Assembly (NCBI GenBank): GCA_004525355.1
Contig: SPCK01000081.1
Location: forward strand, 1-7,990
Source: Spirochaetales bacterium
GTDB lineage: Bacteria; Spirochaetota; Spirochaetia; Treponematales; UBA12059
Direction: 5' to 3'
DNA length: 7,990 nucleotides
The position numbers and the translations under genes were made by a program. Under the pieces are notes generated by a model. The model ran no database searches and was not told where the DNA came from. It saw only the letters and a list, made by a program, of their open reading frames with translations. Of the stretch, positions 5,702 to 7,990 are shown one piece after another (the stretch's first letter is position 1; every line of letters starts with the position of its first letter).

Positions 5702-6484
5702 TTAACTCGCCGGGTGGAGTTCTTCGAGTTTCTTCTGATTTTCGGGCGACAGGTACGACGACAGTTTCATCTGCAGGATATGCGGATTGTCGCCCTGCTG
5801 GATGGACAGTACGCCTTCTATGACCATTTCGCGCACCTTGGTCTCCGATTCGTCCTGGCTGGCAAGCTTTCCCATGATGGGGATAAGGATAAAGTTGGCC
5901 ATCATGGCACCATAATAGGTGGTGATGAGGGCCACAGCCATGTTGGGGCCTATCCGACTCTTGTCCTCAAGGTTCTTCATCATGGCAATGAGACCCTGGA
6001 CCGTTCCCAGCATGCCAAAACCGGGCGCGAGCTTTGACCATTGATCAATCATCTTGAGCCACTTGCCGTGGCGCTCGTTCATTTGTATAAGTTCCGTATC
6101 CAGGATATTCCGTATGACCTCTGGATCTACCGAATCCACCACCATACGCAGGCCGCGCTTCATGAATTCGGCGTCAACGGCCTCGATTTCTTCCTCGAGC
6201 GAAAGGATGCCTTCCCGGCGCGCTTTCTCTGAAAGCGACAACAGGGCTTCGGCAATCTTGATCTCGCCGAAATCGGGCACCCTGAAAGCCTTGCCAATGA
6301 TACTCCAGATGCCCATCATGTCTTTCATGGTATAGTTGAGCATGAGGGCGAAAAAGGAACCACCGATGGTCATGAGGGCCGAAGCTGGATCGAGGTAGGT
6401 TGTAACCGTACCACCTGAAGCATACATGGAGGCGATGATACAGACGAAACCGCCTACGATGCCAAGAACGGACGCTAAATCCAT
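5702..6484 (-). CDS. motA: MotA, flagellar stator protein
   Basis: MotA forms the ring of the stator around the MotB helices and pushes on FliG. The 260-residue product has the four-helix MotA layout: helices at about 2-21 and 33-51, a cytoplasmic loop, then helices at about 150-170 and 183-205. The loop has ARREGILSLEEE (88-99), which holds the charged residues known to act on FliG in E. coli MotA (Arg90 and Glu98 there). APGFGMLGT (153-161) contains Pro154, equivalent to E. coli Pro173, and Pro202 corresponds to Pro222. GAGGAG at the end of flbD lies 6 nt before the ATG, and only 3 nt separate the two genes. Confidence 0.97.
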   Translation of the reverse strand: MDLASVLGIVGGFVCIIASMYASGGTVTTYLDPASALMTIGGSFFALMLNYTMKDMMGIWSIIGKAFRVPDFGEIKIAEALLSLSEKARREGILSLEEEIEAVDAEFMKRGLRMVVDSVDPEVIRNILDTELIQMNERHGKWLKMIDQWSKLAPGFGMLGTVQGLIAMMKNLEDKSRIGPNMAVALITTYYGAMMANFILIPIMGKLASQDESETKVREMVIEGVLSIQQGDNPHILQMKLSSYLSPENQKKLEELHPAS

Positions 6485-6487
6485 CCG

Positions 6488-6685
6488 CTACTCCTCGTTT
6501 TTGAACGCGCCGATTTCACGACGATAATCGACTATGCGTTGCCTGAGTACGGCAAGACTTTCCTTGACCACGATGCGCTTGCCCGACAACATGATGATGG
6601 TCGTATCCGGCGTGCGCTCAATATACTCTATCTGATGCGGGTTCAACCAGAAGGTATCCCCATTCAGCTTGGTCAATTCTATCAT
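6488..6685 (-). CDS. flbD: FlbD family flagellar protein
   Basis: FlbD proteins are small proteins encoded next to flgE or motA in spirochaetes and some other phyla; their exact role is not established. The 65-residue product begins MIELTKLNGDTFWLNPHQIE and continues with the family's TPDTTIIMLSGKRIVVKES and a basic C-terminal helix. No membrane segment is seen. The frame is open 38 codons further upstream to 6799, but the start at 6685 gives the canonical N-terminus and normal length. The ribosome-binding site there is poor (only GGGG about 8-11 nt upstream). The ATG overlaps the TGA of a 52-codon frame upstream, so coupling may replace a lost site. It should not be confused with the unrelated Caulobacter transcription factor of the same name. 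Confidence 0.88.
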   Translation of the reverse strand: MIELTKLNGDTFWLNPHQIEYIERTPDTTIIMLSGKRIVVKESLAVLRQRIVDYRREIGAFKNEE

Positions 6686-6840
6686 GCCGCACCCCGTTCC
6701 AGTAGAAGCAAATCCGAAATCCGGGCCACGAAGGTCACGAAGGAAGATATTGGCATGGAGATAGTACGGGGAAGGCGGATGATGGCACAGGAATGGCATA
6801 TAGCCTCCACCAGTATTTCTCCCGCCTTTCCAATATTCAT
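6682..6840 (-). pseudogene. Small frame in flgE-flbD spacer, possible remnant of a GxxExxY-type element
   Basis: This 52-codon frame starts MNIGKAGEILVEA after a very good ribosome-binding site (AAGGAG, 5 nt before the ATG) and ends with a TGA that overlaps the flbD ATG. The first dozen residues recall the start of GxxExxY proteins, a widespread small nuclease-fold family, but the Gly-Pro-Gly-Leu-Leu-Glu core of that family is missing. The rest (CHSCAIIRLP and SFVTFVARISD) reads like translated non-coding repeat. Upstream on the same strand, CATGAAGAACACGAAG and, downstream, CTTCGTGACCTTCGTGG are the kind of repeats I recall flanking such genes. An internally deleted remnant is the best guess; a new short gene or plain chance frame remains possible. 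Confidence 0.35.
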
Positions 6841-6883
6841 GATCTCTCCTTCTCGCTCTGCATTCTCTTCGTGTTCTTCATGG
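6726..6883. mobile_element. Candidate insertion remnant with imperfect terminal inverted repeats
   Basis: The 17-nt ends CCACGAAGGTCACGAAG (6726-6742) and, on the other strand, CCATGAAGAACACGAAG (6867-6883) agree at 14 of 17 positions. Inside them a second inverted pair is seen: GGGAAGGCGG (6769-6778) with CCGCCTTTCC (6822-6831), 9 of 10 paired. A third is ATATTGG (6747-6753) with CCAATAT (6830-6836). No transposase is present and no target duplication was recognised. The element fills most of the 219-nt gap between flgE and flbD, genes expected to lie close together. Confidence 0.5.
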
Positions 6884-6904
6884 CACATTTCCTACTCGAT
6901 CATC

Positions 6905-7990
6905 TTAACGCTTTAACGTCAGCAGTTCCTGCAGCATCTGGTCGCTGGTCTGTATAGTCTTCGAGTTGGCCTGGAAACCGCGCTGTGTAATAATCATGTC
7001 GGTGAACTGCTCGGCCAAGTCGACATTTGACATTTCCAGCGTACCGGCGATGATCTTGCCCTTGCCCGCGATACCGGAGGGACCAATATTGGCCATGCCC
7101 GAGTTGTTGGACGCCAGGAAGTTGGTCTCTCCCGCCTTCTCGAGGCCATTCGGGTTGGTAAAACTACCCAAGGCCACCTGCCCGATGGTACGGGTCGAAC
7201 CGTTCGAGTACACGGCGGTGATGACGCCTGACTGATCGATCTTGAAGTTGTCAAGGTAGCCCATGCCATAGCCGTCCTGCTGGAAGACCTTGGTACTGGC
7301 AGCCTCGGCGAACTGCGTCACGCTGTTGCGCACAGAGCCGGCAACGCCCACGTTAAGGGCAAAATTCTGGCGCACGTTTTGTCCACCTGCACCCGGAGTG
7401 GTATCGGCCACGTCGAAGGATACACCCATGGAGAGGACACCCTCCTCGCCGGAAGGATTACCCTGTCCATCGACGACGCGCCTGAGCGTTCCCAGGTTGT
7501 CGAACTCCACTACAAAGGTATTCCCCTGCTGAGCCTCGGGCGTAAGGCCCACGGCCGCGTTGGTGGCCACCGCTACTTCGGGGTCCACGTTGACCGTAGC
7601 CTGCCACTGGTTGTTCTGGCCGGGCACCTTTGTAAAGTCCACGCGCAATATATGCTCGGTGCCGAAGGAATCGTATACCTTCTCCTCGACCCGCCAGGTA
7701 TTCTGCTGTACCGTCTCGGGAGCGGCGCCTTCGGGAATCTCCACGAGGCGCTTGTCCAGATTACAGGCCAGGTAGACTTGTTCGGTGGCCTTTGCCGGGT
7801 CCTTGGAGCCGATGGGAATAACCAGGTCATTCAGGGCGCCGGACGTGTTCAGTATCTCGATACCGTTGATCGTCTGGGCGTTCCACCCCTGAACGCGATA
7901 CCCGTTACTCGGATTGACCAGGCGCCCCTCGGCATCGAGGCCGAAAGCACCTGCCCGGGTGAACATGGTAATATTGCCCTTGTTGAGGAC
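6905..7990 (-). CDS. flgE: FlgE, flagellar hook protein, 5' end outside the window
   Basis: FlgE polymerises into the hook that joins the basal body rod to the filament, which in spirochaetes is periplasmic. The 361 residues present lack the N-terminal D0 part. The frame stays open to the window edge (an internal Met codon at 7966 is not the start), and full-length homologues are usually somewhat over 400 residues. Visible are the FlgE segment ITMFTRAGAFGLDAEGRL, the Q-G-W motif that follows it, the D1/D2 domains, and the C-terminal D0 helix with NVDLAEQFTDMIITQRGFQA and KTIQTSDQMLQELLTLKR. A Lys (codon 7802-7804) and Cys-Asn (Cys codon 7763-7765) are spaced 13 residues apart in VYLACNLDKR context, as in the lysinoalanine cross-link site of Treponema denticola FlgE (Lys165, Cys178). 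Confidence 0.96.
   Translation of the reverse strand, partial: VLNKGNITMFTRAGAFGLDAEGRLVNPSNGYRVQGWNAQTINGIEILNTSGALNDLVIPIGSKDPAKATEQVYLACNLDKRLVEIPEGAAPETVQQNTWRVEEKVYDSFGTEHILRVDFTKVPGQNNQWQATVNVDPEVAVATNAAVGLTPEAQQGNTFVVEFDNLGTLRRVVDGQGNPSGEEGVLSMGVSFDVADTTPGAGGQNVRQNFALNVGVAGSVRNSVTQFAEAASTKVFQQDGYGMGYLDNFKIDQSGVITAVYSNGSTRTIGQVALGSFTNPNGLEKAGETNFLASNNSGMANIGPSGIAGKGKIIAGTLEMSNVDLAEQFTDMIITQRGFQANSKTIQTSDQMLQELLTLKR

Noticed and set aside
6686..6799. Longer FlbD starting at an ATG at 6799
   Set aside because: The extra 38 residues resemble translated spacer repeat, have no FlbD similarity, and would make the protein much longer than its family.
1..7990. CRISPR array, tRNA or rRNA genes
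   Set aside because: No regularly spaced direct repeats and no tRNA-like or rRNA-like segment were seen; nearly all sequence is flagellar coding sequence.

Overview
This window holds one contiguous flagellar operon segment, transcribed entirely from the minus strand. In transcription order, from the right edge leftwards, it carries flgE (5' end cut off by the window), flbD, motA, motB, fliL, fliM, fliY (a FliN/FliY protein), fliO (often called fliZ in spirochaetes), fliP and fliQ. The last bases at the left edge look like the ribosome-binding region of the next gene, probably fliR.

The likely source is a spirochaete of moderate GC content (roughly mid-50s percent by eye). Three things point that way. 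The order flgE-flbD-motA-motB-fliL-fliM-fliY-fliO-fliP-fliQ is the classic spirochaete fla operon. FlgE has a Lys and a Cys-Asn pair, 13 residues apart, in the setting known for the lysinoalanine cross-link of spirochaete hooks. The switch protein is a long FliY rather than a short FliN. The species cannot be named from this window.

The genes supply the hook (FlgE), a small hook-operon protein (FlbD), the stator (MotA, MotB), the stator-associated FliL, two C-ring switch subunits (FliM, FliY) and the first part of the type III export gate (FliO, FliP, FliQ). Several junctions are tight: flbD-motA 3 nt, motA-motB 12 nt, motB-fliL 20 nt, fliM/fliY overlap 8 nt, fliP/fliQ overlap 4 nt.

Four spacers are unexpectedly long: flgE-flbD (219 nt), fliL-fliM (115 nt), fliY-fliO (137 nt) and fliO-fliP (215 nt). 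All contain inverted repeats. The flgE-flbD spacer looks like the scar of an inserted element, with imperfect CACGAAG-type inverted repeats at its ends and a 52-codon frame whose stop overlaps the flbD start. The fliO-fliP spacer can form several alternative RNA structures. These spacers, and the apparent decay of the phosphatase motifs in FliY, are the parts most worth a second look. I see no novel multi-gene system here; the genes themselves are conventional.
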